A DNA stretch of 21,424 bases from an uncultured Eubacteriales bacterium (lineage in GTDB: Bacteria; Bacillota; Clostridia; Oscillospirales; Butyricicoccaceae). The first letter of the stretch is position 1. Every line of letters starts with the position of its first letter. Location: the NCBI GenBank assembly GCA_934636325.1, contig CAKUAK010000112.1, forward strand, positions 1 through 21,424, in the 5' to 3' direction. Under the pieces are notes generated by a model. It was not told the DNA's origin and did not search any database. It was given only the letters and a program-made list of their open reading frames with translations. The position numbers and the translations under genes are program-made. Below, one piece after another: positions 15,445 through 21,424 of this stretch.

Positions 15445-17294
15445 ATCATTATCTCCTTGGCTTTATCGGCAATGCTTTGCCCATCTATGCCGTATCTTTC
15501 ATAGAGCTGCTCCACCCCGCCATGGGGAATGAAACGGCTGCCCAGATTGATAAGGCGGCACCAGGGACATATCTGCTTTTCAAGCAGCTGCGACAAAATA
15601 CGCTGTCCGAGGCACCCGCCCTCCGCACAGTCCTCGGCAACGATCAGCCGCCCCGTTTTTTTGACAGAATCCTCCAGGCAGTCTGAGCAGATATGGGAAA
15701 GCTCGTTTATCTTTATTATTTCTGCCGAAATGCCGGATGCTTCAAGTATTTCGGCGGCTTTTATCAAATTGTTGATCATTATGCCGTAACCGGCCAGCGT
15801 GATATCAGAGCCTTGGCGGATACATACTTCCGGCATGTCGATGCTGTCGTCACGATAAACGCCCTCCCCGCCGCGTGGGAAGCGAACGGCAACCGGGCCG
15901 TCTTCCTGATAAAGCGCCCGCCTGACGGCGCTTTTAAGTTCGGCAAAGGATGAAGGTGAAAAGAGCTTTATACCGGGTATCGACAAAATATACGGCACAT
16001 CGAATATGCCCTGATGGGTCTCGCCGTCGGCGCCGACAAGACCGGCACGGTCGATGGCGAAAACAACATGATTTCGTGCAATGGCGACGTCATGTATGAG
16101 CTGATCATATCCCCGCTGCAAAAAAGAGGAATATACGGCGAACACCGGCTTTAGTCCCTGGGACGCCATGCCCGAGGCCATCGTTACGGCATGCTCTTCG
16201 GCGATGCCGACATCAAAAAAGCGGCTGGGATATTTGACCGAAAACTCGCCAAGGCCCGTACCGTTTTCCATAGCTGCGGTGACGGCGCAGATACGATCGT
16301 CCTGCTCGGCCTGAACGCACATGGTCTGGCCGAGGATATCGGAAAATGTAACACCGCCGCCCGATGGTTTTCCCTTTACGGCGTCGAAAGGCGATACCCC
16401 GTGATAGTCCCACGGGCTTATTTCCGAAGGATGATACCCCCTGCCCTTGACCGTTTTAAAGTGTACGACGACCGGACCGTTATACGCTTTGGCTTCCTCA
16501 AGCAGAGTGCATACCGCCGATATGTCGTTGCCGTCGACCGGGCCGAGATACCGGCACCCGAGTATCTCGAAAATGCTTTCTTTAAGAATAGCTCTCCGGA
16601 TCTTTGCTTTGATATGGGACACCGCCGAAATTACGGCATCACCATTACTGAAGCCCGAAAGGAAGGCTTTTACACGCATCTTCAGCTTGAGATATCGTTT
16701 TTTCGAGCGCATATGAGACAGCCGGTTGGCAACAGCGCCGACATTTTTGCTTATCGACATCTCGTTATCGTTAAAGACTATTATGAGCTTTTCTCCCGAT
16801 TGACCGGCATCGTTGAGGGCCTCATAGGCCATACCGCCGGTCAGAGCGCCGTCGCCTATAACGCATATGACCTCATTCCGCCGGCCGTCAAGGGTCCTGG
16901 CCCTTGCCATGCCGAGGGCTGCGGAGATCGAGTTGGAGGCATGGCCGGTCACAAAGCAGTCATATGGGCTTTCGGACGGACGCTGAAAGCCGCTCATCCC
17001 ATCCAGCTTGCGCAGGGTGCCGAAACGGTCCTTGCGCCCGGTAAGTATCTTATGGACATATGACTGATGCCCGACGTCAAATATTACATTATCCACCGGA
17101 CAATTGAAAACGCGGTGAAGCCCGACGGTTATTTCTACAACGCCAAGGTTTGAAGCAAGATGGCCGCCTGTCTTTGAAACATTATCGACGAGGAATTCCC
17201 TTATCTCCGCGCATAAAGCCTCAAGGCTTTTTTCATCAAGAGCCTTGACGTCGGAAGGATAATTTATATTGTTGAGGATCGAACCTTTATCCAT
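15441..17294 (-). CDS. dxs: 1-deoxy-D-xylulose-5-phosphate synthase
   Basis: Dxs joins pyruvate and glyceraldehyde 3-phosphate in the first step of the MEP isoprenoid pathway, using thiamine diphosphate. The 617-aa protein has H45 (GGHLASNLG), GHASNSIS at 117-124, the ThDP motif from GDGALTGG (147-154) to N175 and N177, the catalytic-type E366 in GIAEEHAVT, and DRAGLVGADGETHQG (415-429). AGAGGT stands about 9 nt before the ATG. The gene has its own promoter after ispA, so the adjacent MEP genes can be made together or apart. It heads the dxs-to-recN operon. Confidence 0.98.
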   Translation of the reverse strand: MDKGSILNNINYPSDVKALDEKSLEALCAEIREFLVDNVSKTGGHLASNLGVVEITVGLHRVFNCPVDNVIFDVGHQSYVHKILTGRKDRFGTLRKLDGMSGFQRPSESPYDCFVTGHASNSISAALGMARARTLDGRRNEVICVIGDGALTGGMAYEALNDAGQSGEKLIIVFNDNEMSISKNVGAVANRLSHMRSKKRYLKLKMRVKAFLSGFSNGDAVISAVSHIKAKIRRAILKESIFEILGCRYLGPVDGNDISAVCTLLEEAKAYNGPVVVHFKTVKGRGYHPSEISPWDYHGVSPFDAVKGKPSGGGVTFSDILGQTMCVQAEQDDRICAVTAAMENGTGLGEFSVKYPSRFFDVGIAEEHAVTMASGMASQGLKPVFAVYSSFLQRGYDQLIHDVAIARNHVVFAIDRAGLVGADGETHQGIFDVPYILSIPGIKLFSPSSFAELKSAVRRALYQEDGPVAVRFPRGGEGVYRDDSIDMPEVCIRQGSDITLAGYGIMINNLIKAAEILEASGISAEIIKINELSHICSDCLEDSVKKTGRLIVAEDCAEGGCLGQRILSQLLEKQICPWCRLINLGSRFIPHGGVEQLYERYGIDGQSIADKAKEIMI

Positions 17295-17330
17295 CTCTTA
17301 TCTACCTCTTGCAGAAAATATACCTTGCTG

Positions 17331-17351
17331 CGGATATGCATACGGATATGC
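17331..17351. repeat. 9-bp direct repeat in the dxs leader
   Basis: CGGATATGC occurs at 17331-17339 and again at 17343-17351. The surrounding bases can also fold on the minus strand (CTGCG/CGCAG outer pairs and CATA/TATG inner pairs). It lies in the predicted 5' leader of dxs, about 40 nt before the ATG. It may be a protein-binding site or a leader hairpin, but two copies of a short repeat can arise by chance. Confidence 0.3.
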
Positions 17352-17413
17352 GCAGTATAAGCGACCGCTCTGCGTTATGCCGCTATTCATCGAACGCATA
17401 AACTTGCAAAACG

Positions 17414-17441
17414 ATTATACCACAAAATGAATATTTATCAA
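17414..17441 (-). promoter_or_regulatory. Extended -10 promoter of the dxs operon
   Basis: On the minus strand, TTGATA (17436-17441), a 16-nt spacer ending in TGG and a perfect TATAAT (17414-17419) are seen. The TG one base before the -10 box makes it an extended -10 promoter. It starts 3 nt past the ispA stop codon. The predicted start is near 17407, giving a leader of about 110 nt before dxs. Confidence 0.83.
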
Positions 17442-17444
17442 GCA

Positions 17445-18332
17445 TCAATAGCTGCGTCCAGAAAGCCATAAGGCTATTTCGCCAAGGTCCTCTGCCCTGT
17501 CAAGATCCTTTACGGCAGAAATGGCTTTGTCTGTCAGCTCTTTTATAAGCTCTTCGCATTTTGCCATTCCGTATTTGGATACAAAGGTGTTTTTGCCGTT
17601 TTTCTCATCTTCGCCGGTCGGTTTGCCCAAAAGCGCGTTTTCGCCTTGGGCATCCAGCATATCGTCCCTTATCTGGAAGGCCAGGCCGATATTGCGGCCG
17701 TATTCATACGCAGCTTGGGCATCCTTCTCTGATGCCCCTGCAAGGAGCGCCCCGCTTTTGCATGCGCCGGATATCAGCGCCGCTGTTTTCAGATCGACCA
17801 TTGTCCAGAGCTGTTCCTCGGTGCAGTCATGTCCTTCGATGGCCAGATCTATCACCTGACCGCCTACCATTCCATATGCCCCCGATTCATAAGACATGAC
17901 GCCGGCGGCCCTTAACTGTGACGCCGGGTCTATGCCCTCAAGAGAGGATGTCATGACCTCGAATGCACGGTTGAGCAGCGCATCTCCGGCAAGAACGGCC
18001 GTCGAATATCCATAGACCTTGTGGCACGATGGCTTTCCGCGGCGCAGATCGGAATCGTCCATGCATGGCAGATCGTCATGGATGAGCGAATATGAATGTA
18101 TCATCTCTATCGCCGCCGCAAAATCGACCGCACCGGGTGCCTGCCCCCCAAACAGATGATAGAAGAACAGGCACAATGTTGGACGCAGGCGCTTGCCGCC
18201 GGCAAGTATACTGTAACGGCAGGCTTCGAATATGTTTTTCTGCATATTCTGTTCCTGCGGCATAAGACGCTCTATACTGTTTTCGATATCGGGTATAAAT
18301 ACCGACAGCGCTTTGGGCTGTGCCATGATCAT
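17445..18332 (-). CDS. ispA: Farnesyl/geranyl diphosphate synthase (polyprenyl synthetase)
   Basis: This short-chain trans-prenyltransferase builds geranyl and farnesyl diphosphate from isopentenyl diphosphate. The 295-aa protein has GGKRLRP (45-51), the first aspartate-rich motif DDLPCMDD (86-93), KTAALISGA (182-190) and the second aspartate motif DDMLD (223-227). Length and motifs fit IspA; exact chain length cannot be read from sequence. The ATG at 18332 overlaps the xseB stop as ATGA with GGAGG 4 nt before it; the ATG two codons on (18326) has a wider spacing and is possible. There is no terminator between it and dxs. Confidence 0.95.
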   Translation of the reverse strand: MIMAQPKALSVFIPDIENSIERLMPQEQNMQKNIFEACRYSILAGGKRLRPTLCLFFYHLFGGQAPGAVDFAAAIEMIHSYSLIHDDLPCMDDSDLRRGKPSCHKVYGYSTAVLAGDALLNRAFEVMTSSLEGIDPASQLRAAGVMSYESGAYGMVGGQVIDLAIEGHDCTEEQLWTMVDLKTAALISGACKSGALLAGASEKDAQAAYEYGRNIGLAFQIRDDMLDAQGENALLGKPTGEDEKNGKNTFVSKYGMAKCEELIKELTDKAISAVKDLDRAEDLGEIALWLSGRSY

Positions 18333-18556
18333 TCGACCTCCTCAAAAGGGACCTTTTCCGGAACGTTCAATGCTTTGACAAGAAGCTCGACCTTTTGTTC
18401 CGCCTTATCAAGTGCCTGGCCGCATTTTTTAATGAGCGCGGTCCCTTCTTCGAAAAGCTCGAGACTTTTATCAAGCGGTGCGTCGCCCTTTGAAAGCTGA
18501 TCGACTATCTCTTCAAGGCGCGTGAGAGCTTCCTCAAATACAAACTTTTTAGCCAT
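18329..18556 (-). CDS. xseB: Exodeoxyribonuclease VII small subunit
   Basis: This 75-aa, mostly helical protein has the family pattern FEEALTRLEEIVDQLSKGD then PLDKSLELFEEG (about residues 6-37). XseB binds XseA in the single-strand exonuclease VII. I chose the ATG at 18556, which overlaps the xseA stop by 8 nt and has AAGGA 8 nt upstream; a longer frame upstream lies inside xseA. It is followed by ispA with a 4-nt overlap. Confidence 0.95.
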   Translation of the reverse strand: MAKKFVFEEALTRLEEIVDQLSKGDAPLDKSLELFEEGTALIKKCGQALDKAEQKVELLVKALNVPEKVPFEEVE

Positions 18557-19775
18557 TTTTCTTTTCCTTTCTGTCGGGCAGAAGCCTGTCCGCGGTACAC
18601 TCGGCACGGCCGTCGGCCAGACGCAGAACGACGCTGTCTCCCGGTGAGAGCTGACCTACGCTTTTGATTATCCTCCCGTCCCCGCCGGTCGCCATAGAGT
18701 ATCCGCGGGACAGGACGCCAAGCGGACTGAGGGCGTCAAGGCCGGCCGCCAGCCGGAGGTATTCGCGGCGGCGGCGTTCAAGCGCAAGGCGCTGTACCGA
18801 CGCCAGCCTGTCCTCCAAAACCGACAGATCCATCCTGCGTTCGGAAAGATATTCTTTCGGCCCGCGCATGACCGGCCGTCTGGCCGCGTCGGCAACACGT
18901 TTCCGCAATGCCGATATACTGTCATGCTGGTATTTTTCAATAAGCCTGCCGGCGTTTTTCAGGCCGGCACGAAGCTGTGCCTGATCGGGCACGACGAGCT
19001 CGGCCGCATTGGACGGCGTCGACGCCCGGACATCGGCCACATAATCGGAGATCGTGATGTCGGGCTCGTGCCCGACAGCCGATATGATGGGGATATCGCT
19101 TCTGAATATCGCTTCGGCAACGACCTCTTCATTAAAGGCCCAGAGATCCTCGAGCGATCCACCGCCCCGTCCGGTTATTATAACATCGGCCAGCGAATGG
19201 CGGCTCACATAATCTATCATATCGGCTATCTCTTCGGCGGCGCCCTCACCCTGGACTTTAACGGGACAGACGATGATATCGCAGATCGGATAGCGGCTTT
19301 TTATGATCCGTATCATATCGCGCACGGCCGCCCCTGTCGGCGAGGTCACAAGAGCGACCGTTCCGGGATACGGCGGCAGTGGCTTTTTATGCTGCGGGTC
19401 AAACAGTCCCCTGCCATACAGCTTTTCCTTCAGCTGTTCAAAGGCCATATAAAGCGCACCTATACCGTCGGGCTGCATGGCCGAGACATACACCTGATAT
19501 TGTCCGCTTTTGGGATATATGCTGACACGCCCGGTAACGAATACCTTCATGCCGCTGTTGGGCATGAATCGCAGGCGGGCGGCATCGCTTCTGAACATAA
19601 CGGCCGATATGACCGAATCCTGATCCTTCAGGGTGAAGTAAAGGTGGCCGGAGGAATGACGTTTAAAGTTGGATATCTCACCCGAAATACAAAGTCCGGA
19701 GAGAAGAGGATCGGAAGAAAAGATATCCTTCAGGTACTCATTGACCTGGGTCACCGTAAGGGCTTTCATCGGCAT
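18549..19775 (-). CDS. xseA: Exodeoxyribonuclease VII large subunit
   Basis: XseA degrades single-stranded DNA from both ends and is used in repair. The 408-aa protein has an N-terminal OB fold (about 1-105, with GEISNFKRHSSGHLYFTLKD), then the nuclease domain with SPTGAAVRD (145-153), GRGGGSLEDLWAFN (202-215) and SAVGHEPDITISDYVADVRA (232-251), followed by a coiled-coil stretch. The ATG at 19775 has GGAG 8 nt upstream and overlaps the preceding gene by 10 nt; an ATG two codons later is possible. Confidence 0.97.
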   Translation of the reverse strand: MPMKALTVTQVNEYLKDIFSSDPLLSGLCISGEISNFKRHSSGHLYFTLKDQDSVISAVMFRSDAARLRFMPNSGMKVFVTGRVSIYPKSGQYQVYVSAMQPDGIGALYMAFEQLKEKLYGRGLFDPQHKKPLPPYPGTVALVTSPTGAAVRDMIRIIKSRYPICDIIVCPVKVQGEGAAEEIADMIDYVSRHSLADVIITGRGGGSLEDLWAFNEEVVAEAIFRSDIPIISAVGHEPDITISDYVADVRASTPSNAAELVVPDQAQLRAGLKNAGRLIEKYQHDSISALRKRVADAARRPVMRGPKEYLSERRMDLSVLEDRLASVQRLALERRRREYLRLAAGLDALSPLGVLSRGYSMATGGDGRIIKSVGQLSPGDSVVLRLADGRAECTADRLLPDRKEKKNG

Positions 19776-20695
19776 TTTTTCATCTCCATATCGGCAAGCA
19801 ATGCAGCACCGAGGGCATTATCTCCGCCCAAACCCTTTTGGGCAAAGTAAATGTTATCCATTCCGGAAAAATAATCCTGAAGTATCGAGCAGACCGATAC
19901 GCCGCCGGAAAAAAGCACCGGCAGTCCGCGGTATTTTTTTCTTGCCCAGACCGTCGCCTTGACTATCGTCGACGAGACCGAATTGAGGGTGAAGCGGCAG
20001 ACATCCTCCGGTGATACGCCCTTTGCAATAAGGTCCTTGAACTTATTTTCGAGGCCGGAAAGCGAAAAATGGCCTTCGGTGCATTTTGCCGTATAACCGT
20101 CGCGGCTTTCCGAACGAAGAGCGGCGCGCTCGACATATACCCCCGAAGGAAAATCCATCGAAAGAGAAACTCCGCAGCGATCTATCGCCTGTCCGGCCGA
20201 AATATCGGTCGTCCCGCCGATGATCTCGGCGCGGCAGATCATTTCTTCATCGGGTCGGACAATAAGAAGCTCTGTCGTTCCGCCGGAAAGATGCCACGCG
20301 AGAAAGGGTCTCTCAAGAAGCTCAAGCCTGTCGACCGAAAAGAGGGCCGACGCGATATGCCCCTGCTGGTGTGAAAAGTGATATACCGGCACATGCAAAA
20401 GCCTGCCGATGCTTTCGGCGGTACAGCGACCGGCAAGAAAGCACGGCATATAAGAACCCTCGACCTCCCGCGGCTTGTCCGAATATGCCACCGCCTCCAG
20501 CGGCTCTGTCATTTTAAGACGCTCTATAACATCGGGCAGATACTTTGTATGCTGAAAAAGGGCTTCGCTTTGCCGAAGCCCCAGTTTTCCGTGCTCTACA
20601 TCGAGGAATCTGCCCTCCGACTGCCATATCTTACGTCCGATACCGAGACAGGCCGCCGATGTCTTATAATTGCTGGTATCGATACCGAGGATCAC
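19766..20695 (-). CDS. Divergent TsaD/Kae1/Gcp-like protein (paralogue of tRNA t6A synthase subunit)
   Basis: The 309-aa protein has the ASKHA fold of the TsaD/Kae1 family: MILGIDTSNYKTS at the N-terminus, a metal-binding HQQGH (H109, H113), SGGTTELL (137-144), DISAGQAIDRCG (164-175) and the C-terminal GGDNALGAA with D292. It is shorter than true TsaD (about 335-345 aa), and HQQGH, DISAGQAID and parts of the core differ from the usual TsaD sequence (HMEGH, DDAAGEAFD). Copies of this type next to nusB and xseA are known in Clostridia and are usually annotated as an O-sialoglycoprotein endopeptidase; their role is unproven. The GTG start overlaps the nusB stop as GTGA with AAGGAG 8 nt upstream. 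Confidence 0.82.
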   Translation of the reverse strand: MILGIDTSNYKTSAACLGIGRKIWQSEGRFLDVEHGKLGLRQSEALFQHTKYLPDVIERLKMTEPLEAVAYSDKPREVEGSYMPCFLAGRCTAESIGRLLHVPVYHFSHQQGHIASALFSVDRLELLERPFLAWHLSGGTTELLIVRPDEEMICRAEIIGGTTDISAGQAIDRCGVSLSMDFPSGVYVERAALRSESRDGYTAKCTEGHFSLSGLENKFKDLIAKGVSPEDVCRFTLNSVSSTIVKATVWARKKYRGLPVLFSGGVSVCSILQDYFSGMDNIYFAQKGLGGDNALGAALLADMEMKKCR

Positions 20696-21135
20696 CTCTG
20701 GATCTCCTTTGCGACAAATGTACCCAGCACACCGTTTATAAATGCGGCCGCTTCATCCGAGTCGTATTTTTTGGCCAGCTCGATGCCTTCGTTGACCGAC
20801 GCACCCACCGGTATGCCCATATAAAGCATTTCATACATACAAAGACGCAGTATACATCTTGTCAGCCTCGACATACGCGAGACCGACCATCCGACCGAAT
20901 ACTCCTCGATATATGTGTTCAGTTCGGGCATATGCTCCATGATGCCGCGGAAGGCTTCATGGATATACTGATCCTGCGCTTCGGCAGGAGCGACACGGTA
21001 GAGCTCCGATTCATCCGAAAAAAGATCAAAATTGTGCCCGAGACTGCTGTCAAGGACGGTATCCGCATCCTCATTGACAAAGTCATTTGTGAAAAGCATA
21101 TGTAAAACCAGTTCCCTGGCCATTCTTCTGCTCAT
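20692..21135 (-). CDS. nusB: Transcription antitermination factor NusB
   Basis: NusB binds boxA RNA with NusE/S10 in rRNA antitermination. The 147-aa all-helical protein begins MSRRMARELVLHMLF and ends with the family block VGASVNEGIELAKKYDSDEAAAFINGVLG (about 110-138). I chose the ATG at 21135, with GGAGG 6 nt upstream; a longer frame upstream to 21174 includes the RBS and promoter and is not real. It leads a tightly packed operon with the TsaD-like gene, xseA, xseB and ispA. Confidence 0.95.
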   Translation of the reverse strand: MSRRMARELVLHMLFTNDFVNEDADTVLDSSLGHNFDLFSDESELYRVAPAEAQDQYIHEAFRGIMEHMPELNTYIEEYSVGWSVSRMSRLTRCILRLCMYEMLYMGIPVGASVNEGIELAKKYDSDEAAAFINGVLGTFVAKEIQR

Positions 21136-21165
21136 ATCCGACCTCCGATATCTATATTCTTTTGT

Positions 21166-21194
21166 ATTATACACTTAAAGTGAAAAAAAATAAA
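21166..21194 (-). promoter_or_regulatory. Possible nusB promoter
   Basis: On the minus strand a perfect TATAAT (21166-21171) lies about 30 nt before the nusB ATG. The -35 region at a 17-nt spacing is only TTTATT (21189-21194), next to an A/T run. The -10 box is good and the -35 poor; the mobile element may have replaced the original upstream part. Confidence 0.5.
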
Positions 21195-21243
21195 CCCCTG
21201 ATATGGCAGGGTGGTCGTAAAACAGTAAAATCAAAAATGGTGA
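21195..21243. other. Junction zone between the mobile element and the nusB operon
   Basis: This stretch separates the hairpins behind the recombinase from the nusB promoter. It holds no gene. It contains CCCCTGATATGGCAGGG and an A/T-rich stretch. The element's outer end should lie here or close by, because the recombinase tail is mobile DNA and nusB is chromosomal. Large serine recombinases of the TnpX type join ends at a short GA core; a GA is present at 21201-21202, but I cannot place the junction from one end alone. Confidence 0.4.
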
Positions 21244-21286
21244 AAACCTTGTGTTTTCAAGGGGCGGCGTGACTTCGGTCACGCCG
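21244..21286. terminator. Tandem hairpins at the recombinase 3' end, possibly working in both directions
   Basis: The first stem is a 9-bp perfect CGGCGTGAC/GTCACGCCG (21265-21273 with 21278-21286). On the plus strand its loop is a stable C(UUCG)G tetraloop followed by TTTCCTTTTTC, a good terminator against transcripts entering the element. On the minus strand it includes the recombinase stop codon and is followed by a second stem, CCTTG/CAAGG, then TTTT, a possible terminator for the recombinase itself. Confidence 0.6.
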
Positions 21287-21424
21287 TTTCCTTTTTCATC
21301 AGCTCATTCAGGGGGATAAAGCCCAGTCCGTCATACCTGATATGGATGTGCTGTACCCGCTTGCCGCTGGACTTGTCCGGCGCGTCCACATAGATAGCGG
21401 ACACCAGTTCGCGCAGCGCATAGC
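21279..21424 (-). CDS. Large serine recombinase, C-terminal end only (DUF4368 type)
   Basis: The frame is open to the window edge and ends at a TGA (21279-21281), giving 47 residues, RELVSAIYVDAPDKSSGKR then HIHIRYDGLGFIPLNELM. I recognise this as the C-terminal end (DUF4368) of the large serine recombinases found in clostridial transposons and conjugative elements of the Tn4451/TnpX kind. These enzymes cut and join the element ends by a serine nucleophile in the N-terminal domain, which is outside the window. The Ile codons are all ATC, unlike the ATA-rich host genes, which fits transfer but is a small sample. The rest of the element lies to the right. Confidence 0.82.
   Translation of the reverse strand, partial: YALRELVSAIYVDAPDKSSGKRVQHIHIRYDGLGFIPLNELMKKETA

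Noticed and set aside
18924..19850. Plus-strand open frame of 308 codons opposite xseA
   Set aside because: Antisense shadow of xseA; the composition follows the host codon pattern in reverse and no start signal is seen.
21136..21174. Longer nusB start at 21174
   Set aside because: It would place the promoter -10 box and the RBS inside the coding region; the ATG at 21135 has GGAGG at the right distance.
1..21424. CRISPR arrays, tRNA and rRNA genes
   Set aside because: I saw no regularly spaced repeats and no tRNA-like cloverleaf or rRNA stretch; nearly all of the window is occupied by protein genes.

Overview
The window looks like chromosomal housekeeping DNA from an anaerobic Firmicute of class Clostridia, probably the Oscillospiraceae/Ruminococcaceae group. 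I judge this from gene content and order (nusB, tsaD-like, xseA, xseB, ispA, dxs, tlyA, nadK, argR, recN), strong AGGAGG-type ribosome binding sites, a Tyr T-box leader, a TIGR04086-type membrane protein and an aldo/keto reductase fused to a two-cluster ferredoxin module. GC content is about half by eye. Every gene I can support is on the minus strand, so transcription runs from right to left.

Layout in the direction of transcription. (1) 21279-21424: the last 47 residues of a large serine recombinase, the edge of a mobile element inserted just upstream of nusB. (2) 21135-17445: nusB, a divergent TsaD/Kae1-like gene, xseA, xseB and ispA, all overlapping by 3 to 10 nt. (3) A promoter at 17414-17441 starts dxs, tlyA, nadK, argR and recN, which are also nearly gapless. 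(4) A promoter embedded in the end of recN drives a Tyr T-box leader and tyrS, which ends in a hairpin. (5) The aldo/keto reductase-ferredoxin gene and queA follow, then a strong terminator-like hairpin. (6) A promoter at the end of queA drives rmuC and tgt. (7) A promoter at 5266-5294 drives yajC, a TIGR04086-like membrane protein, a CwlD-like amidase and radA, ending in a 16-bp hairpin. (8) An HlyD-type adaptor and an FtsX/MacB-type permease run to the left edge. No ABC ATPase for them is visible.

The genes serve isoprenoid precursor supply (dxs, ispA), queuosine tRNA modification (queA, tgt), DNA repair and recombination (recN, radA, xseAB, rmuC), NADP supply (nadK), arginine regulation (argR), ribosome and transcription functions (tlyA, nusB, tyrS), protein export (yajC), the cell wall (amidase) and an export pump.

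I found no CRISPR array, tRNA, rRNA, defence island or clearly new multi-gene system. The points most worth a second look are regulatory or local: an inverted repeat that buries a Shine-Dalgarno sequence, a hairpin at the predicted 5' end of the rmuC mRNA, an adaptor gene with an in-frame TGA next to its likely start, a nadK start that may be non-canonical, and the mobile-element junction beside nusB.
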